This document shows positions 44,033-52,135 of a stretch of DNA of 64,000 bases, one piece after another. Each line of letters begins with the position of its first letter. Within the stretch, counting starts at the first letter, position 1. The DNA lies in NCBI GenBank assembly GCA_016870395.1, contig VGBT01000008.1:1-64000 (forward strand). The letters are read 5' to 3'. Origin of the DNA: Actinomycetota bacterium (GTDB lineage Bacteria; Actinomycetota; Acidimicrobiia; IMCC26256; JAENVU01). The notes below the pieces were generated by a model, which did no database searches, was not told the DNA's origin, and worked only from the letters and a program-made list of their open reading frames with translations. The position numbers were made by a program, and so were the translations under genes.

Positions 44033-44968
44033 CTACCGCCCCGTCCGCAACGCGACCGGCTGAGGGTTGCTGACGCGGACGCGCAACGAGCAGAAGGCGC
44101 ACAACCCGCCCGTGCTCGTAGGGCCTCCGCAACCGCTGCAGGGCGCGAGCGTCTCGCGCTCTGCGTCGCTGGCGTCGGCGAAGCGCCCGTGGCCGCGGGC
44201 GAGGAAGCCGAACAGGAACGCGGCCTTGGTGCCCGGCGACTGCTCCTCGAGCGCGTTGAGGGTGGTCTTGAGGCCGAGGTGCCGGTTGCCGTCGGCCATC
44301 GGGCACTCCTCGATTTGGTAGTCGATGCCGTTGAGCACGCAGTACGCGGCCATCTCCCGCTCACCGAGCCGCACGAGCGGCTTCACCTTCTTGACGAAGC
44401 CGTCGGTGGCCGGAAGGACGGGATGCTGGCGACCGAGGTATCCGGTCTCCCAGCGCAGGACGTTGCCGAGGAGCACTGCGGCCTCGTCGTCGAGGTTGTG
44501 GCCGGTGGCGACCACGTCGTAGCCGTGCTCGAGCGCGAACCCGTTGAAGAGGTGGCGCTTCGAGAGCCCGCACGCGCCGCACGGCGACCGACGGGTGGCT
44601 CGCGCCGCACCCGGGACGTCGTAGCCGTAGTCGGTCGGCAGGTCGACCTCGTGCAGCCCGGCGCCGACGCGGGCCGCGAAGTCGCGTGCGTAGCGACCGG
44701 ACTCGTCGGAGTACTCGCCGATGCCGAGCCCGAGGTAGAGCCCGTCGGCGTCGATGCCCAGCTCGGTGAGGAGGTGCCAGAGCGCGAGCGAGTCCTTGCC
44801 GCCGGAGACGGCCACGAGCACCCGGTCGCCCGGTACGAACATCCGGTGCTCGTCGATCGCCCTGCGTACCTGCTCCCGGCAGTGGCGCAGGAAGCACTCG
44901 CGACAGAACGCGGCGTTGTGCCGCGGGATCTCGATGACGGCCGGGGCCTTGCAACGGCGGCACTTCAC
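44033..44968 (-). CDS. ttuA: tRNA 2-thiolation enzyme, TtuA/TtcA family
   Basis: 311 aa. The N-terminal zinc finger (CRRCKAP, CRECFLRHC) and C-terminal CSGCGGPTSTGGLCAFC flank an ATP-pyrophosphatase domain with SGGKDSLALWHLL. CGACG (~143) and the later IEECPMA provide the three Cys for the 4Fe-4S cluster used by TtuA/Ncs6 enzymes. Adjacent trmI and the ThiS-like TtuB favour s2T54 formation in the T-loop over C32 thiolation. It overlaps ttuB by 4 bases. Confidence 0.88.
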   Translation of the reverse strand: MKCRRCKAPAVIEIPRHNAAFCRECFLRHCREQVRRAIDEHRMFVPGDRVLVAVSGGKDSLALWHLLTELGIDADGLYLGLGIGEYSDESGRYARDFAARVGAGLHEVDLPTDYGYDVPGAARATRRSPCGACGLSKRHLFNGFALEHGYDVVATGHNLDDEAAVLLGNVLRWETGYLGRQHPVLPATDGFVKKVKPLVRLGEREMAAYCVLNGIDYQIEECPMADGNRHLGLKTTLNALEEQSPGTKAAFLFGFLARGHGRFADASDAERETLAPCSGCGGPTSTGGLCAFCSLRVRVSNPQPVALRTGR

Positions 44969-45165
44969 GGCGCGCCCCCCGAGATGACCGGCCGGATCTC
45001 GATCTGGTCGCCGGCGTCGAGGCGCGCGTCGCTGGTGACGAGGGTATCGCCCCGGATCACGAGTACCGACTCGGGCACCAGCTCGAGGCGCGCCAGCAGG
45101 GCGGCGACGGTGATGGGGCCGGGCACCTCGAGCTCACGCCGGGGGTTGCGGAGCAGGACCTTCAC
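44965..45165 (-). CDS. ttuB: TtuB/ThiS/MoaD-like sulfur carrier
   Basis: 66 aa beta-grasp protein: MKVLLRNPRRELEVPGPITVAALLARLELVPESVLVIRGDTLVTSDARLDAGDQIEIRPVISGGAP. The C-terminal Gly-Gly is present but followed by Ala-Pro, so it needs trimming before thiocarboxylation, or the tail is non-standard. The 4-base overlap with ttuA links it to tRNA thiolation. Confidence 0.85.
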   Translation of the reverse strand: MKVLLRNPRRELEVPGPITVAALLARLELVPESVLVIRGDTLVTSDARLDAGDQIEIRPVISGGAP

Positions 45166-45174
45166 GCCCCCAGG

Positions 45175-45369
45175 CTACTGGCCGCGGCGCAGGCCCCTGA
45201 TCTCGTAGCGCTCCCCCGGCCTCACCTCGAAGCGCAGAAGCGTCCGCTGCTTCGTCGACATCACGCGGCGGACCGCCCGGAACCCGAACGACGCGATCAC
45301 GAGGTACAGGTAGGCGCGGCTGCCGCGGCGCGCACCGACCGTGCGCATGACGATCTGGAACGGGTTCAT
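45175..45369 (-). CDS. Small protein of unknown function
   Basis: 64 aa, basic, with one weakly hydrophobic stretch (AYLYLVIASFGFRAV) and a tail RPGERYEIRGLRRGQ. It overlaps the next gene upstream by 4 bases and lies 9 bases from ttuB, so it is part of the run. No family recognised. Confidence 0.55.
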   Translation of the reverse strand: MNPFQIVMRTVGARRGSRAYLYLVIASFGFRAVRRVMSTKQRTLLRFEVRPGERYEIRGLRRGQ

Positions 45370-45572
45370 ACCCGGCGGATCTCCACGATCGTTGCCAGGC
45401 GCTTCCCGCGGCGGCGCCCGAGCGCGAACGCGGTGAGCACCACGACGACCGCGACGACCACGCCGACGGTGATCGCGACCGACTTGGCGTCGCCGACCTC
45501 GGTGTCGACCTCGCCCTTCAGCTCCTTCAGCTTGTGCTGGATGTCGGCCTTGGTAATGGGGTCCGGGCTCAC
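45366..45572 (-). CDS. Small single-pass membrane protein, DUF3618-like
   Basis: 68 aa from GTG 45572. N-terminal KADIQHKLKELKGEVDTEVGD is helical, followed by a membrane helix (SVAITVGVVVAVVVVLTAFALGRRRGKR). This plan matches DUF3618 membrane proteins that commonly neighbour holin-like DUF1469 genes; assignment is tentative. Overlaps both neighbours by 4 bases. Confidence 0.55.
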   Translation of the reverse strand: MSPDPITKADIQHKLKELKGEVDTEVGDAKSVAITVGVVVAVVVVLTAFALGRRRGKRLATIVEIRRV

Positions 45573-45937
45573 GCGGCCTCCCGCTTCTCCTTGCGCCGGG
45601 CGCCGACCTTCCAGGTCAGCGCGCCGCCGAGGGCGAGCAGCACCGTCATGATCAGGTACGGGACCCAGGACCAGTTGCCGATGAAGGTCGTGCCGGTCTC
45701 CTCCTGGAGCACCCGCAAGCCACCGACCGTGAGGAACACGACGCCGAACCCGAGCAGGAGCGACCCGGCGACCCCGAAGGCGACGACCCGCCCGATTGCC
45801 TTGAGCGGTTCGGTGGTCTCCTGCTTGAAGTACGCGACCACGAGCTCCCACAGCTCGGTGACGATCTGCGGGATCGGGGGAGGTCGCTCGGCCACCGACG
45901 GATTCAACACGCGACCGTTACCACCCGGCAAGCCCAC
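45569..45937 (-). CDS. Putative holin-like membrane protein (DUF1469 type)
   Basis: 122 aa. A helical N-terminus (VTELWELVVAYFKQETTEPLKAIGRVVAFG) precedes two membrane helices (VAGSLLLGFGVVFLTVGGLRVL; WSWVPYLIMTVLLALGGALTW). This is the layout of the actinobacterial holin-X/DUF1469 family, despite the phage-derived name. No lysis function is implied. A basic tail ends the protein. Confidence 0.65.
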   Translation of the reverse strand: MGLPGGNGRVLNPSVAERPPPIPQIVTELWELVVAYFKQETTEPLKAIGRVVAFGVAGSLLLGFGVVFLTVGGLRVLQEETGTTFIGNWSWVPYLIMTVLLALGGALTWKVGARRKEKREAA

Positions 45938-45948
45938 CGCCGCCCGAG

Positions 45949-47364
45949 TCAGGGGGCGGGGACGAGCGTGTCGGGGTCGGGCGCGTTCGGGTAGGCGGCC
46001 ACAGCCGCGGCCATCCGTTCCCGGAGAGTGAGCGCTGAGCTCTCGGAGAACTGGCCGTTCAGGAGCAGCGCGAAGTCGAGTGGGCGGCGTGTGGTGGTGA
46101 CCCCGGCCAGACCCGAGACGCCGTTCAACGAGCCGGTCTTTGCGACGAGGCGGCCGGCGAGCGGGGTGCCGACCAACCGGGTCGCGAGGGTGCCGCGTTC
46201 TCCTGCCACCGCCAGGCCGTCACGGAGCGTGGCATAGCGCGGGTCCTCGCGGCCCAGTGCGAGGGTCGCGAGGAGCGCGTTGCAGGTCGCGCGGTCGTCG
46301 CGTGAGAGCCCCGAGCCGTCGACGATGGTGACGCCCTCGAGCGGGATCCCCAGGGCGGCGAGCCGCTCCATCACGACCTGGACGCCGTTCGCCGTCGTCC
46401 CGGGTGTTCCGGCCCGTACGGCCAGCTCCTTCACCAGCATCTCGCCGGCGAGGTTGTCGCTCGAGGCCAGGAAGCTGGTGAGCACCTCGGTGAGTGGCGG
46501 CGACGCGACCGTCGCGATGGGGACCGAGGGATCCGGGGCGCGGCCACGGCCGGGTGCGCCGACGACCACCCCCCGGGCCGCGAGGAGCCGGGTGAGCTGG
46601 GCCGCCGCGTCGAGCGCCGGGTCGGTGCTCGGCCCGCCCGCGCCGCTCGGGCCCGTCTTGCCTCCGTTGACGACCAGCGCGCCGACGGCGCCGATCTCGC
46701 TGCGGTACGACGCGGGCCAGCGCGGCGAGAAGCGCTCGGTGTCGAAGCGGTCGTCGACGCCGATGACGCCCCCGGGGATGCTCTGGACCCCGACGGCTAC
46801 GATCCCGTCGGCCAGTTGTGCGAGCGGGGTGCTCGCCGACCCTGCGGTCAGCGGGTCGGCTGCGATCTCGGCGACGCGCTCGGGCGTCGAGAGGACCGGA
46901 TCGCCCACGCCGACGAGGTACAGCTGCTCGACGACGCCACCCTGCGGTTCGGACGCGGCGACGGCGCGGGTGGTGTAGCGGTAGTCGGGGCCGAGCACGT
47001 ACAGGGCCGCGGCTGCGGTGAGCAGCTTCAGGGTCGAGGCAGGGATCTCGGAGGCCTCGGGCGCCGCGGCCGCGAGCGGAGCGGTGCCGTCTCGCACCTC
47101 GAAACAGTGCTGGGTGCCGGCAGCGATCTCGCTCAGCTCGGCCTGGAGGCGTTGCGCACCCACCAGGTCGGTCACCGCGGACGGCACGCGGCGGACCGAC
47201 CACAGCGGTGCGCCGGGCCCGGATGATCTCGCGGCCACCGAGGAGGCCGAAGGTGGACGGAGCGCCGCTACCACGAGGGCGATGCCGCCGAGGAGGAGCA
47301 CGCCGATGAGGAGCCGGCGCACGAGGGTGCCTTGGTGTGACGCCGCGGCGCGACGGCGATTCAC
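45949..47364 (-). CDS. dacB: D-alanyl-D-alanine carboxypeptidase/endopeptidase (PBP4/DacB)
   Basis: 471 aa. An N-terminal signal anchor (RLLIGVLLLGGIALVVAAL) precedes the penicillin-binding domain with SxxK in ASTLKLLTA (~110), SxN in ASSDNLAGEM (~300) and KTG in VAKTGSLNGVSG (~409). The large insertion between SxxK and SxN is typical of class C PBP4. It trims or cleaves peptidoglycan peptides outside the membrane. It overlaps the start of the ACD gene by 4 bases on the downstream side. Confidence 0.92.
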   Translation of the reverse strand: MNRRRAAASHQGTLVRRLLIGVLLLGGIALVVAALRPPSASSVAARSSGPGAPLWSVRRVPSAVTDLVGAQRLQAELSEIAAGTQHCFEVRDGTAPLAAAAPEASEIPASTLKLLTAAAALYVLGPDYRYTTRAVAASEPQGGVVEQLYLVGVGDPVLSTPERVAEIAADPLTAGSASTPLAQLADGIVAVGVQSIPGGVIGVDDRFDTERFSPRWPASYRSEIGAVGALVVNGGKTGPSGAGGPSTDPALDAAAQLTRLLAARGVVVGAPGRGRAPDPSVPIATVASPPLTEVLTSFLASSDNLAGEMLVKELAVRAGTPGTTANGVQVVMERLAALGIPLEGVTIVDGSGLSRDDRATCNALLATLALGREDPRYATLRDGLAVAGERGTLATRLVGTPLAGRLVAKTGSLNGVSGLAGVTTTRRPLDFALLLNGQFSESSALTLRERMAAAVAAYPNAPDPDTLVPAP

Positions 47365-48842
47365 GCGAGCCCGCGACTCCGCCGCCAGCGCGCGTACCGG
47401 TAGAGGTGGCCGAGCGCGATGACCGCGCGGTTCGAGGACGAGTAGCAGAGCCGCCTGGTCCCGCGGACCGTGGTCGGTCCCGGATTGGCCGGGTCTGCGG
47501 TCGCGAGCTCCGTTGCGGTGAGGATCGGCTTGCCGGTCTGCTCGCTGATCTCGGCCGCGGCCCGGGCGAAGCGCGCGTCCTGGCGCTGGTGGTAGTCGAC
47601 GATCCGCTCGAGCCCGTCGCCGGGGTAGAACGGACCCTCCCGCATGAGCCGGGCCTGGTTCGACTGGATGCCGAGCCCCAAGTACACGATGGCATCGATT
47701 GCCGGGTGCCCCGCCACCATCGTCATCACCTCGGGGATCGTGTCGCGGGTCTCACCGCCCGCGAGGTCGATCGGGTTGTTGCGGCTCCAACGCGGCGGCA
47801 GCTTCGTGTCGATCGAGGCGCGCAGGTCTTCGGGTAGCGGGGCCAGCGCGAGGTCGCGGTGCGCAGTGATCGCGTCGGCGGTGACGACACCCCATCCCCC
47901 GGCGGTGGTGAGCACGGCGACGTTGGGCCCGGCCGGGAGGGGCTGGGTCGCGAACGTGGCCGCGGCCTCGAAGGCCTCCTCGACGGTCGCGGCGCGGATC
48001 GCGCCCATCTGGTGGCACATGCCGTCGAGGACGCGATCGTCGCTGGCGAGCGCGCCGGTGTGGCTCGCCGCGGCGCGCTGGCCGCCCGCGGTCGCGCCGC
48101 CCTTGAGCAGCACGAGCGGCATCCGCTCGGTGATGACGCGCACCCGCTCCGCGAACGCGCGACCGTCGGCGATGCCTTCCACGTACGCGAGGCCGACGGT
48201 GGTCTGCGGGTCGTCCGCATAGAAGTCGAGGTAGTCGGGCACGGTCACCATCGCCGCGTTGCCGGCGCTCACCGCGCGGCTGATGCCGATCCCGGTCTGC
48301 ACGGAGTAGTTGAGGAAGCTCGAGACGAAGTTGCCGCTCTGGCTCGCGACGCCGATGTCTCCGCCCGGCGGGTACGGCGCGACGATCTGCGCGCACAGGC
48401 GCGACGGCGTGGAGACCACGCCCTGCCCGTTGGGGCCCGCGAGCAGGATGCCCAGCTCGTCGGCAAGGGCCACGAGGTCGCGCTCGGCGGCTCGGCCCTC
48501 GTCGCCGGCCTCGCCGTATCCCGCGCTGGTGACGAACGCGGCGGTGATGCCGCGCTGCGCGCACGCTCGGAGCAGCTCCGGGTTCGCGCCCGCCGGGGTG
48601 CACACGAAGACGAGGTCGAGCGGTGCGTCGGCCGCGAGGTCGTCGATGCTCGGGACGGCCTCGACGCCGAGGATGGTGCCCCCCTCGCGATTGGTCGCAC
48701 GAACCGCGCCCGCGTAGCCCTGGCTGAGAATGTTGTGCAGCGCCACGAACCCGAACTTCCCGGGGTGACTCGACGCGCCGGCCACCACGATCCCGCGGGG
48801 GTCGAACAGGGCGCGGAAGCGCTCGGGGTGCAGGGGCTTCAC
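47361..48842 (-). CDS. NDP-forming acyl-CoA synthetase, alpha (CoA-binding/ligase) subunit
   Basis: 493 aa. A CoA-binding Rossmann domain (FDPRGIVVAGASSHPGKFGFVALHNIL) and succinyl-CoA ligase-like domains follow, with the phospho-His in AASHTGALASDD and GVASQSGNFVSS near the nucleotide site. With the 218-aa ATP-grasp subunit overlapping by 4 bases it forms a split ACD-type enzyme, interconverting acyl-CoA and acid with ADP phosphorylation. C-terminus is unusually long. Confidence 0.85.
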   Translation of the reverse strand: MKPLHPERFRALFDPRGIVVAGASSHPGKFGFVALHNILSQGYAGAVRATNREGGTILGVEAVPSIDDLAADAPLDLVFVCTPAGANPELLRACAQRGITAAFVTSAGYGEAGDEGRAAERDLVALADELGILLAGPNGQGVVSTPSRLCAQIVAPYPPGGDIGVASQSGNFVSSFLNYSVQTGIGISRAVSAGNAAMVTVPDYLDFYADDPQTTVGLAYVEGIADGRAFAERVRVITERMPLVLLKGGATAGGQRAAASHTGALASDDRVLDGMCHQMGAIRAATVEEAFEAAATFATQPLPAGPNVAVLTTAGGWGVVTADAITAHRDLALAPLPEDLRASIDTKLPPRWSRNNPIDLAGGETRDTIPEVMTMVAGHPAIDAIVYLGLGIQSNQARLMREGPFYPGDGLERIVDYHQRQDARFARAAAEISEQTGKPILTATELATADPANPGPTTVRGTRRLCYSSSNRAVIALGHLYRYARWRRSRGLA

Positions 48843-49495
48843 CGGGTCGATCCCTCGGCGAGCTCAACGAGCGCGTCGACGGCGATCGGGCGACCGTCAA
48901 CGACGATCAGCGGGTTGAGATCGACGGACACGACGCTCGGGTCGGCCACGGACAGCGCGCTCAGGCCGAGGAGCGTCGCGGCGAGCGCCCCGCGGTCGAT
49001 GGCCGGCTCACCCCGGAAGGCGCCGAGCAGCGGCTGCGTGCCGAGGTCGTCGATCATCTCTGCCGCGTCGAGTGCCGTGATCGGGACCAGGCGGAAGACG
49101 ACGTCTCGGATCGCCTCGGCGAGGATGCCGCCGACGCCCAGCATCACGGTGGGCCCGAACTGCGCGTCGGTGTGGAGGCCGGCGATGAGCTCGCGGTTGC
49201 CGGAGAGCATCGGGGCGACGAGCAGCGCGACGGGCCCGTCCTCGGGGGTGGCGGCGGCGAGCAGGTCGACGGCCGCGGCGCGCACGTCGTCTGCGGTGCG
49301 CAGGTTGAGGCGCACGAGGCCCCGCTCGGTCTTGTGGGCGATCGCGTCGCCGCACAGCTTGGTGACGACCGGGAACCCGATCGCCTCGGCGGCGGCCACG
49401 GCGTCGTCGGCGGTGGCGACGATCCGCTCGTCGGGGACGAGCACCCCGTGCGCGGCGACGCGCGCCTTCGAGTCGGCTTCCGAGAGGGTGGGCAC
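48839..49495 (-). CDS. NDP-forming acyl-CoA synthetase, beta (ATP-grasp) subunit
   Basis: 218 aa. LSEADSKARVAAHGVLVPDERIVATADDAVAAAEAIGFPVVTKLCGDAIAHKTERGLVRLNL is the ATP-grasp N-terminus (HKTERGGV-like), and FGPTVMLGVGGILAEAIRDVVFRLVPI plus VVSVDLNPLIV complete it (the conserved EVNPL appears as DLNPL). It pairs with the overlapping CoA-binding subunit. Confidence 0.85.
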   Translation of the reverse strand: MPTLSEADSKARVAAHGVLVPDERIVATADDAVAAAEAIGFPVVTKLCGDAIAHKTERGLVRLNLRTADDVRAAAVDLLAAATPEDGPVALLVAPMLSGNRELIAGLHTDAQFGPTVMLGVGGILAEAIRDVVFRLVPITALDAAEMIDDLGTQPLLGAFRGEPAIDRGALAATLLGLSALSVADPSVVSVDLNPLIVVDGRPIAVDALVELAEGSTR

Positions 49496-49514
49496 GGCCG
49501 GTGATCGTAGGGCA

Positions 49515-49534
49515 GGCGGTTCCGCGGAACCGTT
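49515..49534. repeat. Dispersed palindrome, copy D
   Basis: GGCGGTTCCGCGGAACCGTT; the 14-bp core palindrome is intact. It lies between the ACD beta gene and the HIT-family gene end, followed by TCGGTCTCAGC as in copy E. Confidence 0.7.
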
Positions 49535-49540
49535 TCGGTC

Positions 49541-49986
49541 TCAGCCGGTGAGGATCGTGCGGGCCGTTGCGGCGAAGGCCTCGACCGCGGCCGGATCGGG
49601 AGCGGCGCCGCGCTCGAACATCCGTTGCTGGAGCAACGGACCGTGGGCATCGAGCTCGCGCATCAGGCCCGCGTCGACCGGCTGCACCACGAAGTGGATG
49701 TGGCACGGGCCGTGCGACCACAGGCACACGTAGACCTGCTGCGGCGCGCAGAGCTGGGTGACCGCCGCGCTGACGCGCTGGAGCAGCGGCCCGAGCTCGG
49801 CTGCCTCGTGCGGTGAGAGGTCCGCCACGTGGAGCACGTGCCGCAAGGGCTTGACCACGAGGGTCCCCACCCGAGTGGCCCGACGCAGTGTTCGACCCGC
49901 CAGTGTCCGGTCGTTTGGATCGCGCCCCCAGGCAATGCGACGCGGCCGTCGGTCAGGTCACAAGCCAGGCAGCCCTCCCAGCCCAT
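49541..49986 (-). pseudogene. HIT-family (GalT/HIT-like) protein with a -1 frameshift
   Basis: Frame 1 from ATG 49986 reads MGWEGCLACDLTDGRVALPG...HWRVEHCVGPLG; it continues in another frame as VGTLVVKPLRHVLHVADLS...VCLWSHGPCHIHFVVQPV to TGA 49541. Joining them gives one ~149-aa HIT-like protein with a zinc CxxC and HxHxx. The junction is a G run at 49870-49872 (minus strand GGG where GGGG would keep frame). Either a real mutation or a sequencing error. GTG 49870 could allow a shorter product. Confidence 0.7.
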
Positions 49987-50011
49987 GCCGACCAGGCTAA
50001 CAAGCCGGCCC

Positions 50012-50031
50012 GACGGTTCCGCGGAACCGTC
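50012..50031. repeat. Dispersed palindrome, copy E
   Basis: GACGGTTCCGCGGAACCGTC, a perfect 20-bp palindrome. Relative to copy B the second base pair differs on both arms (G-C to A-T), a compensatory change. Confidence 0.7.
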
Positions 50032-50111
50032 CCGGTCTCAGCTCGGTCAGCGGCGGCCGAGAGCGCCGATGTCGAGGTCGGCGTCGGCGTCGGTGGGTCG
50101 GCGCAGGCGGA

Positions 50112-50498
50112 TCACTGCACGCGACAGCTCGGGGATCCGCCGGGCATGCGGTGGCGGTAGCGCGCGATCAGCGGGTAGACGACCGTGCCGAGCCACGACA
50201 GCGGTGGGGCCGCGAGCAGCCGACCGGCGATCCGCGCCCAGCCGGTGGCGTGGGCCATCGCCGCGGCGATCGCGCGGTGCCCGCGCCGCGGGTGGCCGTC
50301 GGCACCCACCCACCAGGCCGCGTCGGTCACTTGCGCCTCGGAGAGCCCCAGCTCGCGCAGGCCGTCGGCGCCGAGCTCCTGCCACGCGACGATCGCCGCC
50401 GGGTCGGCCCACCGGTGGGAGATCCAGCGTGCGCTGCGCGTGCAGAACCCGCAGTCGCCGTCGTACACGAGCACCGGCAGGCGCGGGCGGTCAGGCAC
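50112..50498 (-). CDS. DUF393 / DCC-family thiol-disulfide protein
   Basis: 128 aa. Opens VLVYDGDCGFCTRSARWISHR, the DCC signature (DxxCxxC), followed by QELGADGLRELGLSEAQVTDAAWWV and a helix with GTVVYPLIARYRHRMPGG. A thioredoxin-like fold is expected; substrate unknown. The ORF lies between palindrome copy E and the acyl-CoA ligase. Confidence 0.82.
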   Translation of the reverse strand: MPDRPRLPVLVYDGDCGFCTRSARWISHRWADPAAIVAWQELGADGLRELGLSEAQVTDAAWWVGADGHPRRGHRAIAAAMAHATGWARIAGRLLAAPPLSWLGTVVYPLIARYRHRMPGGSPSCRVQ

Positions 50499-50522
50499 GA
50501 GCCCAGCCTACGACCGGGTGGG

Positions 50523-52097
50523 TCAGACCGCGGCCTCGCGGTCCTTCCAGTACTCGTCGCGCAGCACCCGCTTGAGCAGCTTCCCCGCGTCGGTGCGCGG
50601 GAGCTCGTCGCGCAGCTCGTAGCCACGGGGGCGCTTGTAGCCCGCCATGTGCTCGTCCGCGAACGCGCGCACCTCGTCGAGATCGATCGTCTCCCCGGGC
50701 TTCGCCTGCAGGATGCAGTGGACGCTCTCGCCCCACTCGTCGTCGGGGACGCCGAACACCGCGACGTCGAGCACCTGCGGGTGCTGGTGCAGCACCGCCT
50801 CGATCTCGGCCGGGTAGATGTTGACCCCACCGGAGATGATCATGTCCTTCTTGCGGTCGCAGATGTAGAGGTAGCCCTCGTCGTCGGCGTAGCCGATGTC
50901 GCCGACTGACTTCCAGGCGCCGTCCTCGATCTCGCTGAGCTGCTCCTCGGTGCGGTGGTACCCGTCCATCGCGAGGCCGGTCGACATGAACAGCTCGCCT
51001 TGCTCCCCCGGCGCCGCGTCGGTGCCGTCGTCCTTGACGATCCGGTAGTCGATCCCGCCGTAGGTCTTCCCGCACGAGCCCGGCTTGCGGAGCTGGTCCT
51101 CGGGCCGCAGCACGGTGATGATCCCCATCTCGGTCGAGCCGTAGACCTCGAACAGGAACCCGTCCCCGAGCTTGGCGATCACCTCCTGCTTCAGCGCGTA
51201 CGGCACGGGCGCCGCGTTCGCGATGAGGCAGCGCATCGACGAGCAGTCGGCGCCGGCAAGGTCGTGCTCGGGCAGGCTCACGATGCGCTTCAGCTGCGTC
51301 GGCGCGGAGAACGTGTTGGTGACGCGGTGCAGCTTCACCGCCGCGAGCCACGCGACGGGATCGAAGCGGCGCAACACCACGATCGGCGCGCCCATCGTGT
51401 GGTTCACCGTCACGAACGCGAGCGGCCCGGAGTGGTACATCGGCCCGGTGGTGATGTGGACCTCGTTGCCGATCTGCAGGCCGAGCTCACCGAGGAGCGC
51501 CATGACGACGGACGGGTTCGTGGTGGTGCGCAACGCCCCCTTCGGCTTGCCGGTCGTCCCCGACGTGTAGAGCATCTGCGCGCCGACGGCGGAGGCGTCG
51601 ATCGACACGGGCTCATCGTCGGGCTGACCCTCGACCAGCTCGTCCCAGCCGACGAAGCCCTCGGGCAGCTCGCAGTGCTCGGCCGTCGCCACGTAGCCGA
51701 GCATCGCCCGCACCTTGGGCAACCGGTCGCGCACCGACGCGAGGAGCGGCGCGTAGTCGGCGTCGACGACCACGAGCGTCGCGTCCGAGTTGTCGACGAC
51801 GTACGCCATCTCCTCGGCGTTGAACCGGTACGAGAGCGGCACCGCGACGAGCCCGGCCTTGCGGGCCGCGTGGATCACCGCGATGGTCTCCAGCGAGTTG
51901 GGGCCACACCACACGAGCCGGTCCCCCGGCGCCGCACCGAGCGACCGCATGCCGTGTGCGAGGCGGTTCACCAGCCGGTTCAGCTCGGCGAACGTGGTCA
52001 CCGAAGGGCGAGCGCCGTTGCTCGCGTCCACGATCACCGCGTGCTTGTCCGGCGAGCCCTGCGCGTGCAGCGCCAGGACGTCAGGTGTGTCGGCCAT
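50523..52097 (-). CDS. AMP-forming acyl-CoA synthetase (FadD-like)
   Basis: 524 aa from ATG 52097, preceded by GGGGAGATCACAC. All ANL motifs are normal: LYTSGTTGKPKGA, EVYGSTEMG, SVGDIGYADDEGYL, DRKKDMIISGGVNIYPAEIE, and the catalytic PRTDAGKLLKR. It activates fatty or aryl acids; substrate not predictable. It faces the GH84 gene across only 38 bases. Confidence 0.9.
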   Translation of the reverse strand: MADTPDVLALHAQGSPDKHAVIVDASNGARPSVTTFAELNRLVNRLAHGMRSLGAAPGDRLVWCGPNSLETIAVIHAARKAGLVAVPLSYRFNAEEMAYVVDNSDATLVVVDADYAPLLASVRDRLPKVRAMLGYVATAEHCELPEGFVGWDELVEGQPDDEPVSIDASAVGAQMLYTSGTTGKPKGALRTTTNPSVVMALLGELGLQIGNEVHITTGPMYHSGPLAFVTVNHTMGAPIVVLRRFDPVAWLAAVKLHRVTNTFSAPTQLKRIVSLPEHDLAGADCSSMRCLIANAAPVPYALKQEVIAKLGDGFLFEVYGSTEMGIITVLRPEDQLRKPGSCGKTYGGIDYRIVKDDGTDAAPGEQGELFMSTGLAMDGYHRTEEQLSEIEDGAWKSVGDIGYADDEGYLYICDRKKDMIISGGVNIYPAEIEAVLHQHPQVLDVAVFGVPDDEWGESVHCILQAKPGETIDLDEVRAFADEHMAGYKRPRGYELRDELPRTDAGKLLKRVLRDEYWKDREAAV

Positions 52098-52135
52098 GTG
52101 TGATCTCCCCGGTCGAGGCCGGTAGCGTACCGATC

